From: CAYJOG01 sp964371695 [NCBI: uncultured bacterium]
Lineage (GTDB): Bacteria; CAYJOG01
DNA: 5,059 nucleotides
Assembly: GCA_964371695.1 (NCBI GenBank)
Contig: CAYJOG010000243.1
Span: forward strand, 1-5,059
Reading direction: 5' to 3'
Of the stretch, positions 1-5,051 are shown in pieces (the stretch's first letter is position 1; every line of letters begins with the position of its first letter). Position numbers and translations under genes: made by a program. Below the pieces are notes generated by a model that saw only the letters and a list, made by a program, of their open reading frames with translations, was not told the origin of the DNA and did not search any database.

Positions 1-744
1 CGCCAGAGCCGGGTCGTTCTTTTTCAGACGGCGGCGGATTTCGGCCTGGGCCAAGGCCTTTTCCGTCACCGGCAGCGTCAGCCCTTCCAGCGCCGGTTTC
101 TGTGCCGGTTCCTGCTGGTTCAACGCGGCGTAAAAATCGCGCCAAGCCGTGTCCAGCGCCTGATCCGCCAGGGCAAAGAAGGCTGCCTGGGCGTTTTTTT
201 CGGCTTGCACCTGCCTCAGTTGCAGACCCGCAATGGCCCCCTGACCCACCCGCGCCTGAAACACGGTTTCCAGCTTGCCGATTTCATCCATCAGCAGACT
301 GGCCACGGCCTGTTCGGACAGGGCCGCCAGCACGGCCAGATATTTTTCGCGCACCTCGGCGTCTTTTTCGCGCAAAAGCCGCTGTTGCCGCAGACGCACT
401 TCCCGCACCGCCAGCACTGCCTGTGCCTGCAACACCTCGCGGCTCTGCGGCGAAACCGCCTCCCGCTCCAAACCATAACTCACCCGGCCACCGGGAGCGT
501 CTGACTGCAAATCCAGCCCCACCCGCCATTCTCCCTGCCTGGGAGCAGGCACCCGCGACAGACCACCGGAGGCAAGGGCCACGGCTTCTTCCTGCTTCAG
601 CACACGTTGCTGGGGATGCTGACGCCGGGCGATGGCCTGGGCCTGTGAGAGCGTCAGCACGTCTGACTGCGCCCACACAACCTGCGCCACCAACAGCCCC
701 AAAACAGCCATCCGCGTGCTGCGTAAAAAATCAGTGCCCGCCAT
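1..744 (-). CDS. TolC/CzcC-like outer-membrane efflux factor, N-terminal part (truncated by window edge)
   Basis: Outer-membrane channel component of a tripartite export system. The family forms trimeric beta-barrel and alpha-helical tunnels that dock to a periplasmic adaptor and an inner-membrane pump. The frame is open from the ATG at 744 to the left edge, giving 248 residues, roughly half of the usual 400-450. Residues 1-25 form a Sec signal peptide with likely cleavage VWA|QSD. The mature protein starts with LTLSQAQAIARRQHP (about 30-44), the typical first helix of the OEP repeat, followed by a short beta-like stretch (about 72-92). Long amphipathic helices follow (about 95-212), including RVGQGAIAGLQLRQVQAEKN, which resembles the RV..G.....LLQAQAE segment of CzcC/CusC proteins. 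The start overlaps the upstream gene by 14 bases and has a GGTGG ribosome-binding stretch. An alternative ATG at 711 lacks one and would remove the basic n-region. Metal specificity is inferred from neighbours only. Confidence 0.85.
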   Translation of the reverse strand, partial: MAGTDFLRSTRMAVLGLLVAQVVWAQSDVLTLSQAQAIARRQHPQQRVLKQEEAVALASGGLSRVPAPRQGEWRVGLDLQSDAPGGRVSYGLEREAVSPQSREVLQAQAVLAVREVRLRQQRLLREKDAEVREKYLAVLAALSEQAVASLLMDEIGKLETVFQARVGQGAIAGLQLRQVQAEKNAQAAFFALADQALDTAWRDFYAALNQQEPAQKPALEGLTLPVTEKALAQAEIRRRLKKNDPALA

Positions 745-1342
745 GGCCGCCACCGTGCGCCGGGGCGCTGGTTTTGCTTTTGATCCACTCGTGGGCGATG
801 AGTTGGGCTTTTTTCACCCCACCGGCAAAAGCGGCGGCGGCTTTGGCGTCTGCCCCCTTCAGGGCCAGACCCTTGCCCATCACAAATGGGGCCGCCACAC
901 CCTTGCCCCGAAACTGCCCCACAAAAGCGGCGGGCAACTTGGCCGCGGGGCCGGAAAAAGCCAGGGCCTTGAGCACCCCTGCTTTTGCATCCATGGACAC
1001 CCCCACGTCGCTGTCGTCGGTGGTGGTGGTGAAAAACACCAGCCCCAGGCTGTGGCCCTGTTTGGCCACGGCGATGTAAAACGGCGGGTGATAGTCGTGG
1101 TCTTTCAAACGACCACCGGCCTTTTTCACGGCGGCCTCCACGGCCCCCACGTTGGGCAGGCCCACGTGCTCCAGCTTGAAGCTGGCCGCCTGGGGCAACA
1201 ACGCCTTCAGCTTTTTTTGCAACGCCGCTTCGTCCTGATCGTTGGCGTGCACCTGCCCCCCATGGGCCAGGGCGCGGCCTGCCACACCGCCCGTCAGTGT
1301 CAGAGCCAAACCAAAAAACACCACTTTGCTGAACCGGAACAT
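731..1342 (-). CDS. Exported FMN-binding-domain-like protein with His-rich C-terminal tail
   Basis: Predicted periplasmic protein of 203 residues. The ATG at 1342 is chosen because an AGGAGG lies five bases before it and a signal peptide follows directly (residues 1-26, MFRFSKVVFF...GRALA|HGG). An upstream in-frame start at 1417 would add 25 residues with no ribosome-binding site. Residues about 36-150 resemble the FMN-binding (RnfG/NqrC-type) domain fold family: a KALLPQAASF helix, PPFYIAVAKQG, a VFFTTTTDDSDVGVSMDAKAG core, and AFVGQFRGKG, a variant of the family's FL.QF.GK segment. The covalent-flavin motif (S/T-G-A-S/T) of RnfG/NqrC is not seen, so flavin binding is unproven. The mature protein begins HGGQVH and ends APAHGGGHGGH, a likely metal-binding tail. 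It sits between a Cys/His exported protein and an efflux channel, which suggests an envelope metal or redox role. The family call comes from remembered motif resemblance, not a search. Confidence 0.75.
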   Translation of the reverse strand: MFRFSKVVFFGLALTLTGGVAGRALAHGGQVHANDQDEAALQKKLKALLPQAASFKLEHVGLPNVGAVEAAVKKAGGRLKDHDYHPPFYIAVAKQGHSLGLVFFTTTTDDSDVGVSMDAKAGVLKALAFSGPAAKLPAAFVGQFRGKGVAAPFVMGKGLALKGADAKAAAAFAGGVKKAQLIAHEWIKSKTSAPAHGGGHGGH

Positions 1343-1347
1343 GTCTT

Positions 1348-1353
1348 CCTCCT
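1348..1353 (-). promoter_or_regulatory. Strong Shine-Dalgarno AGGAGG for the FMN-binding-like gene
   Basis: On the minus strand AGGAGG stands five bases before the ATG at 1342. This fixes the start there rather than at the upstream in-frame codon at 1417. It is the best ribosome-binding site in the window. Confidence 0.85.
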
Positions 1354-1358
1354 GTTGT

Positions 1359-1382
1359 GGCCGGGCAAAAAACGCCACGGCC
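1359..1382 (-). other. Hairpin in the mRNA leader before the FMN-binding-like gene
   Basis: The minus-strand RNA can fold GGCCG-(U)-GGC against GCCCGGCC: eight base pairs, one bulged U and a seven-base loop made of G and six U. It lies in the 112-base gap between the Cys/His gene and the FMN-binding-like gene, and ends five bases before the Shine-Dalgarno. The U-run is in the loop, not after the stem, so this is not a classical terminator. A role in mRNA processing, stability or translation of the downstream pair is inference only. Confidence 0.4.
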
Positions 1383-1454
1383 CACCGCTGCCGAGGGGCC
1401 GCCCACAGGCAACCCACCGGAGAATTACCCGCCAGACGGGTTATTCCGGGCGGC

Positions 1455-1871
1455 TCAAATCAGCCAGGAGGAAAACTGGACACGCAAAGGAACAGCAGAA
1501 AGAAGGGGTGGCGAAGCGGCCACCTGTTGCGCCCGGGGGGTCTGCACCGCCACCGGCGTTTGCCAAAAATCAACCAGCACAAAATGAGAGAGGTTTTCTG
1601 CAGCACTGTCCCAACCGGCAAGAGAAGTCTGTAAGCCTGACACCTGCGTGCCCTCACAAACACAGCCGCCCTCGTCGGCGCAATGCCCGGCGTCTGACGG
1701 TGAAGAAGACACCACGCCCTTGCCCACCTGTTGAGCGCCCCCATGACAGGACGGCGCAGACTGGACGGGCTTTTCGGCAGCGCGGGCCGACACGGCGCAG
1801 GACAAACCATGGGCGGGCAACAGCATCACCGCCAGGGCCATCAGCCACCGGCGCCAGCGTGCTTTCTGCAT
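1455..1871 (-). CDS. Small exported Cys/His-containing protein, family not recognised
   Basis: Predicted 138-residue secreted or periplasmic protein. I chose the ATG at 1871 because GAAGGG lies seven bases upstream; the in-frame GTG at 1886 has no such site. Residues 1-31 are a signal peptide: basic MQKARWRRW, hydrophobic LMALAVMLLPA, likely cleavage ARA|AEK. The mature part has Cys and His in a cluster: C42-H43, H63-C64 and C70-x-C72. After it come an aromatic stretch (about 95-105, SHFVLVDFW) and a proline-rich, hydrophobic end (PPLLSAVPLR, SSWLI). The layout is reminiscent of small DUF2946/CopL-like proteins found beside metal-resistance genes, but I cannot assign it to either. It lies 47 bases after the stop of the pcm-like gene and 112 bases before the FMN-binding-like gene, same strand, so it is probably cotranscribed. 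Metal binding is inferred from the Cys/His pattern and the neighbours. Confidence 0.7.
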   Translation of the reverse strand: MQKARWRRWLMALAVMLLPAHGLSCAVSARAAEKPVQSAPSCHGGAQQVGKGVVSSSPSDAGHCADEGGCVCEGTQVSGLQTSLAGWDSAAENLSHFVLVDFWQTPVAVQTPRAQQVAASPPLLSAVPLRVQFSSWLI

Positions 1872-1878
1872 CCAACGG

Positions 1879-1884
1879 CCCTTC
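1879..1884 (-). promoter_or_regulatory. Shine-Dalgarno GAAGGG deciding the start of the Cys/His protein
   Basis: GAAGGG on the minus strand is seven bases before the ATG at 1871. The only longer in-frame start (GTG at 1886) is preceded by CTTAACACA with no purine-rich match, so the shorter product is favoured. Confidence 0.6.
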
Positions 1885-1917
1885 ACTGTGTTAAGGGTAA
1901 GAACTCCGGGGCATCTG

Positions 1918-2532
1918 TCAAGCGCCTATCAGCGGCACAAAGCGGTAACCGGGATATTCGCGCTCCCACAAACGCCCCGTGGCGTCTTTGCGCACCCGCC
2001 AGATGCTGCCCTCCACCGGCAGCACCATCACGCCCTCTGGCGCAAGCTGGGCCACCAGGGCCTGGGGCAGGCGCGAGGCCGCCGCCGACACCAGAATGCG
2101 GTCATAGGGGGCCTCTGGCGGCCAGCCCAGTGTGTCCATGGCCTGATGAAAACTCACCCAGGGGCAGTCCCCCACGTTCTGTTTTCCCATCAACACCAGT
2201 TCGGGCACCAGTTCCACCGCCACCACCCGGCCCGCAGGCCCCACCAGATTCGCCAGCAGCGCGGTGGTCCAGCCGCTGCCGCTGCCCACGTCCAGCACCC
2301 GCTGGCCCGGCTTCACGTCCAGTTCCTCCAGCATCATGGCCACCACGGTGGGTTGGGAAATGGTGGCCTCGTGGCCAATGCCCAGGGCCGTGTCGTCATA
2401 GGCCCGGAACAGGTCATGCTCCCGCACAAAAAACTGCCGGTCGACGTGTTCAAACGCCGAAATCACCGCTGGCGAACGCAGCACCCCCCGGCGCATCAGG
2501 TCGTTCAATAAATCCTGATAACCCTCCACCAA
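1918..2532 (-). CDS. pcm: Protein-L-isoaspartate O-methyltransferase family protein (PCMT)
   Basis: Cytosolic S-adenosylmethionine-dependent enzyme; the family methylates isoaspartyl residues in damaged proteins and so starts their repair. The 204-residue length is near the usual 205-220. The N-terminal helix (QDLLNDLMRRGVL, 6-18) and FEHVDRQFFV (27-36) match the family's start. IGHEATISQP (52-61) carries the conserved TISQP with the family serine at 59. VLDVGSGSGW (79-88) is the SAM-binding glycine-rich loop, E107 ends the next strand, APYDRILVSAAA (141-152) matches the APFDAIIVTAA segment, and YRFVPL (196-201) is the typical end. The usual GDG after the NV strand reads QAMD here, and the stretch before it is shortened, so this is a divergent member. 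The start is TTG at 2532 or GTG at 2529: a TAA sits in frame four codons upstream and no clear ribosome-binding site is visible. It is the first gene of the leftward run. Confidence 0.9.
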   Translation of the reverse strand: MVEGYQDLLNDLMRRGVLRSPAVISAFEHVDRQFFVREHDLFRAYDDTALGIGHEATISQPTVVAMMLEELDVKPGQRVLDVGSGSGWTTALLANLVGPAGRVVAVELVPELVLMGKQNVGDCPWVSFHQAMDTLGWPPEAPYDRILVSAAASRLPQALVAQLAPEGVMVLPVEGSIWRVRKDATGRLWEREYPGYRFVPLIGA

Positions 2533-2559
2533 CTCATTTTACAGGGTGTTCCAAGTCAT

Positions 2560-2587
2560 CTGGATTCTCGCCTTCGCGGGAATGACG
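2560..2587 (-). repeat. 28-base dispersed palindromic repeat, copy 1
   Basis: Read on the minus strand this element matches the copy at 4866-4893 at 26 of 28 bases, in the opposite orientation. The core is an eight-base-pair imperfect hairpin closed by a four-base loop. Related sequences are scattered between genes in many proteobacteria. It lies between the SH3 gene and the pcm-like gene and would be in the leader of pcm or the trailer of the SH3 transcript. Confidence 0.8.
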
Positions 2588-2614
2588 ACAGGGGGTGATG
2601 TTTTTACATTGCCC

Positions 2615-2664
2615 TCACCCGGCGCTCCGCGCCACCCTCTCCCATGCAAAGCACGGGAGAGGGG
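2615..2664. repeat. Second intergenic palindromic element (CCCTCTCCC/GGGAGAGGG)
   Basis: Two adjacent hairpins. GGCGC-TCC-GCGCC spans 2621-2633. CCCTCTCCC (2635-2643) pairs perfectly with GGGAGAGGG (2655-2663); inside its loop TGC-AAA-GCA pairs again after one A/C mismatch. Elements with CCCTCACCC and CCCTCTCCC/GGGAGAGGG arms recur in several proteobacterial genomes as intergenic repeats. No U-run directly follows on the minus strand, so it is not a canonical terminator for the SH3 gene, although the stem could still end or stabilise that transcript. Confidence 0.65.
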
Positions 2665-2711
2665 AACGATGAGGTCTTTTTTATCAGCTCCAGCCTCCAG
2701 CTTCCGACCTG

Positions 2712-3236
2712 TTACTGGCACACCCAACTGTCCACCATCACGTTGCGCACATAACCCGTCGCGCCGTTCACCAGACGCACGCGGGTGAACCCCAACGGGT
2801 CGGTATCGGCCCGCTGGGCGTCCTGGCGGTGCAGCACATACAACGAACTGCTGTCCAGCGTGCCCACCGCCGAGGCGGTGCTGCTGGGGGCGCGGCGCAC
2901 CGGCTCGCGCACACTCAGCACCGGCAGACCCACCCAGCTTTGTCCCGGCAGGTTCAGGCGGCGGCCCTGGGCGTCGCAGGCCCCCACCAGTCCGCCAAAG
3001 GCCCAGCCCCGGCGTCCGTTCGCACTGACTTCATACCAGCCGTTTTTCTCCGAGAGCACCTCCACCGTCTGGCCCATCCGCAGCAGGGCCACCTCCCCTG
3101 CCCCCAGGGCCGGGCTGGTGCGCACCCGCACATTATCCGACCCCAACCGCACCCGCTGGGCCGCCCCGGCGCTCAACGGCAACGCCAGCGACAGCACCGC
3201 ACAAACACCCATCAAACCGTTTCTGAAACTCGTCAT
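2712..3236 (-). CDS. Exported protein with two SH3-like (SH3b) modules
   Basis: Predicted periplasmic or cell-wall-associated protein of 174 residues. The start at 3236 is set by GGAGGG four bases upstream and the signal peptide that follows (1-26, cleavage GAA|QRV); a longer frame to 3275 has no support. The first bacterial SH3 module spans about 28-85: VRLGSDNVRVRTSPALGAGE, then LRMGQTVEVLSEKNGWYEVS and GRRGWAFGGLVG, the standard N-V-R-(A/T)-x-P...V..(G)WY.V....G.GW pattern. A second, more divergent module spans about 102-170 (LSVREPVRRAPSSTASAVGTL...FTRVRLVNGATGYVRN). SH3b domains bind peptidoglycan or act as docking modules, and no catalytic domain is attached. Mature cysteines C87 and C173 frame the second module and could form a disulfide. 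It is transcribed away from the aldehyde dehydrogenase gene and followed by repeats. Its partner is unknown. Confidence 0.85.
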   Translation of the reverse strand: MTSFRNGLMGVCAVLSLALPLSAGAAQRVRLGSDNVRVRTSPALGAGEVALLRMGQTVEVLSEKNGWYEVSANGRRGWAFGGLVGACDAQGRRLNLPGQSWVGLPVLSVREPVRRAPSSTASAVGTLDSSSLYVLHRQDAQRADTDPLGFTRVRLVNGATGYVRNVMVDSWVCQ

Positions 3237-3240
3237 GGCA

Positions 3241-3246
3241 CCCTCC
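3241..3246 (-). promoter_or_regulatory. Shine-Dalgarno GGAGGG for the SH3-domain gene
   Basis: GGAGGG on the minus strand is four bases before the ATG at 3236. It fixes that start over the upstream in-frame codon at 3275, which would also bury the signal peptide. Confidence 0.75.
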
Positions 3247-3255
3247 GATGTTTTT

Positions 3256-3285
3256 ACTATCCGCCCCGCCCACAAAAATTGACCA
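3256..3285 (-). promoter_or_regulatory. Possible sigma-70-type promoter for the SH3-domain gene
   Basis: On the minus strand TGGTCA (3285-3280) and GATAGT (3261-3256) each match four of six consensus bases, with an 18-base spacer. A start of transcription near 3249 would leave a short leader holding the GGAGGG ribosome-binding site. The boxes are weak, so this is a candidate only. It lies in the 84-base region between divergent genes and could be read together with the aldehyde dehydrogenase control site. Confidence 0.3.
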
Positions 3286-3308
3286 CGGTTTTGCCCGCCG
3301 CGAAAAGC

Positions 3309-3314
3309 TATATT
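3309..3314 (+). promoter_or_regulatory. Possible -10 box (TATATT) directly before the aldehyde dehydrogenase start
   Basis: TATATT matches five of six -10 consensus bases and ends six bases before the ATG at 3321. No purine-rich ribosome-binding site precedes that ATG (the bases are TTCCCCC). If the box is used, transcription would begin at or next to the start codon, giving a leaderless mRNA. No matching -35 box is found at 16-18 bases. Confidence 0.3.
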
Positions 3315-3320
3315 TCCCCC

Positions 3321-4715
3321 ATGTCAAAACTGCTCACCGTGGATAACCCTTTCACCGGCGAAACAGCCGTCTCCCTGCCCTATCACACGCTGGACGAAGC
3401 CCTGCAGGCACTGACCCAAGCCGCTACCACGCAACGGGAATGGGCGAAAACCAGCCTGAAGGAACGCTTGGCCCTGGCCGAACGCTTCATGGCCGCGTGG
3501 GATGAACGGGCCGAACAGACCGCCGAAGAAGTCACCCGCCAGATGGGCAAACCCCTTGGGCAGGCCCGCGGCGAGGTGAAAGGCGCGCGGGGGCGCATGG
3601 GTTTTATGGTGGCGTCTGCCGAAAAGGCCCTGGCGCCGGAAAACCTGCCCGCCGCCGAGGGTTTTGAACTCATCATCACCCACGAGCCGGTGGGCGTGGT
3701 GCTGGATATCGCCGCGTGGAACTATCCCCTGCTCATCGCCGTGAACGCCGTGCTGCCTGCGGTGCTGGCGGGCAATGCGGTGCTCATCAAACACAGCGCC
3801 CGCACGCCTCTGTGCGGCCTGGCTTTTGAGGAATGTTTCCGCAAAGCGGGCGCGCCCGAGGGTCTGGTGAAAAATCTCGTGCTGAGCCACGCCGACACCG
3901 CCGCGCTCATTCAGCACCCTGAAATCGGTTATGTGAGTTTCACCGGCAGCGTGCGGGGTGGTCATGAGGTATACGGCGAAACAGCCCGGCGGTTCATCAC
4001 CTGCACGCTGGAACTGGGGGGCAAAGACCCCGCCTATGTGGCCCCCGACGCGCCCTTTGATTTCGCCGTGGAAAACTTGGTGGACGGCGCGTTTTATAAC
4101 GCGGGCCAGAGCTGCTGCGGCATCGAGCGCATATATGTGCATGACAGCCTCTATGACCGTTTTGTGGACGCCTATGTGGAACTGACCCGCGCCTATGTGC
4201 TGGGCGACCCCATGGACGACAAAACCACCCTCGGCCCCCTGGCCCAGGCCAGTGCGCCCGCTTTTCTCGAAGGACAGGTGAAAGATGCCGTGGCCAAAGG
4301 CGGGCGTCTGCTGCTGGGGGGCAACCCCACACAGGTGGGCGGCAAGGGCCGGTTTTTTGAACCCGCCGTGGTGGCGGACGCGAACCACACCATGTCGCTG
4401 ATGATGGAAGAGAGCTTTGGCCCGGTCATTGGCATCGCCAGGGTGAGCAGCGAAGAAGAAGCCGTGCGACTGATGAACGACAGCCCCTATGGCCTCACGG
4501 CCAGCGTGTGGACACAGGACAGCCACACCGCCGACCGCCTGCGGGCCGTGGTGCGCACCGGCACGTTTTTCCAGAACCGCTGCGACTTTCTGGAACCCTC
4601 CCTGCCCTGGGTGGGCGTGGGTGATTCCGGCCTGGGCTGCTCACTCTCACACTACGGCTTCAAACAGATGACCCGCCTGAAGAGTCACCACCTGCGACGC
4701 AAACTGCCGGGGTAG
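3321..4715 (+). CDS. NAD(P)-dependent aldehyde dehydrogenase
   Basis: Cytosolic ALDH-superfamily enzyme that oxidises an aldehyde to the carboxylic acid with NAD(P)+. It is complete at 464 residues, near the family's 450-500. Visible motifs are VDNPFTGE at the N-terminus (7-14), WNYP with Asn134 of the oxyanion hole, LIKHS (155-159) in the cofactor site, FTGS (207-210), LELGGKDPAYV with general base Glu231, NAGQSCCGIERIYV with nucleophile Cys265, and EESFGPV (363-369). The GQSCCGIERIYVH and SVRGGHEVY segments and the short MTRLKSHHLR end resemble an uncharacterised ALDH subgroup whose substrate I cannot name. The residue after KHS is Ala160, not the Glu that usually holds the NAD ribose, so cofactor preference is open. 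The frame extends upstream to 2829, but that part is antisense to the SH3 gene. The start at 3321 fits the family's N-terminus although it has no ribosome-binding site. Confidence 0.95.
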   Translation: MSKLLTVDNPFTGETAVSLPYHTLDEALQALTQAATTQREWAKTSLKERLALAERFMAAWDERAEQTAEEVTRQMGKPLGQARGEVKGARGRMGFMVASAEKALAPENLPAAEGFELIITHEPVGVVLDIAAWNYPLLIAVNAVLPAVLAGNAVLIKHSARTPLCGLAFEECFRKAGAPEGLVKNLVLSHADTAALIQHPEIGYVSFTGSVRGGHEVYGETARRFITCTLELGGKDPAYVAPDAPFDFAVENLVDGAFYNAGQSCCGIERIYVHDSLYDRFVDAYVELTRAYVLGDPMDDKTTLGPLAQASAPAFLEGQVKDAVAKGGRLLLGGNPTQVGGKGRFFEPAVVADANHTMSLMMEESFGPVIGIARVSSEEEAVRLMNDSPYGLTASVWTQDSHTADRLRAVVRTGTFFQNRCDFLEPSLPWVGVGDSGLGCSLSHYGFKQMTRLKSHHLRRKLPG

Positions 4716-4765
4716 AACCTCCCTCCATCTCCTTTTTACGCCCCCAAACAATCATTTTTTCACCA

Positions 4766-4813
4766 TTGGGGGCGCTGCCCCCAAACCCCCGCCGGGAGGA
4801 CCTGTCCTCCCGG
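4766..4813. repeat. Tandem pair of strong GC-rich hairpins
   Basis: TTGGGGGC (4766-4773) pairs perfectly with GCCCCCAA (4777-4784) around a GCT loop. CCGGGAGGA (4792-4800) then pairs perfectly with TCCTCCCGG (4805-4813) around CCTG. Paired stems of this GGGGGC..GCCCCC plus CCGGGAGG..CCTCCCGG kind recur between genes in various GC-rich bacteria. They could end the aldehyde dehydrogenase transcript by structure, about 50 bases after its stop, but no U-run follows. Confidence 0.6.
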
Positions 4814-4865
4814 ACCCACCGGATATGGCGCTACGCGCAGAAAGAATCAGGAATCAGCCACAAGC

Positions 4866-4893
4866 CGTCATTCCCGCGAAAGCGGGAATCCAG
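4866..4893 (+). repeat. 28-base dispersed palindromic repeat, copy 2
   Basis: The core ATTCCCGCGAAAGCGGGAAT folds into a perfect eight-base-pair stem with a GAAA (GNRA) tetraloop, flanked by CGTC and CCAG. It matches the minus-strand element at 2560-2587 at 26 of 28 bases. The perfect stem here suggests the less degraded copy. Confidence 0.85.
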
Positions 4894-4902
4894 TTAAAGC
4901 GG

Positions 4903-4951
4903 AAAGGTTTTTTGACCTTTGTGTCTATGCCACAGGCGAGACGCCCGTGGC
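4903..4951. repeat. Two further hairpins downstream of repeat copy 2
   Basis: AAAGGT (4903-4908) pairs with ACCTTT (4915-4920) around TTTTTG. GCCACAGGCG (4929-4938) pairs with CGCCCGTGGC (4942-4951) around AGA at nine of ten positions. The second resembles the CACAGGCGAGACGCCTGTG-type intergenic repeats seen in diverse bacteria. No function is assigned. Confidence 0.5.
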
Positions 4952-5011
4952 TACTACGGGACTTGTCCGATTGGCTTTCGGCCCTGCGGTTCCCACAGGT
5001 TTAGCCACCAC

Positions 5012-5051
5012 GGCGGGCTTTTCCCGCCTCGTATACACAGGCGCCGGCGCC
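5012..5051. repeat. Hairpin and 12-base perfect palindrome at the right edge
   Basis: GGCGGG (5012-5017) pairs with CCCGCC (5023-5028) around CTTTT. GGCGCCGGCGCC (5040-5051) is self-complementary. Both continue the repeat mosaic, and the right limit is cut by the window edge. Confidence 0.4.

Noticed and set aside
632-1894. 420-residue plus-strand open frame antisense to three genes
   Set aside because: Low-complexity His/Gly/Pro/Arg-rich translation with no domain. The opposite strand has signal peptides, ribosome-binding sites and family motifs.
1890-1921. TTGACA (minus strand, 1921-1916) as the -35 box of an internal promoter for the Cys/His gene
   Set aside because: It overlaps the pcm stop codon, and the bases at 16-20 spacing (TACCCT, ACCCTT, CTTAAC) are poor -10 boxes. 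No convincing MerR-type dyad fills the spacer.
1731-2585. 284-residue plus-strand frame over the PCMT gene
   Set aside because: Pro/Ala/Arg-rich shadow frame. The minus strand encodes an intact methyltransferase.
2635-2682. Hairpin 2635-2663 plus T-run 2677-2682 as a plus-strand intrinsic terminator
   Set aside because: The T-run begins 13 bases after the stem and no plus-strand gene lies upstream. On the minus strand no U-run follows the stem.
2597-3257. Shared 11-base GATGTTTTTAC at 2597-2607 and 3247-3257 as a common operator
   Set aside because: A few 11-base matches are expected by chance in a window this long, and neither copy has dyad symmetry with flanks in common.
2829-3320. Upstream extension of the aldehyde dehydrogenase frame to 628 residues
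   Set aside because: The extra part is antisense to the SH3-domain gene, His/Gln/Arg-rich, and beyond the family's N-terminus at MSKLLTVDNP.
3324-4526. 400-residue minus-strand open frame antisense to the aldehyde dehydrogenase
   Set aside because: A long frame expected from high GC at third positions. The translation has no recognisable motif, while the plus strand has every ALDH catalytic residue.
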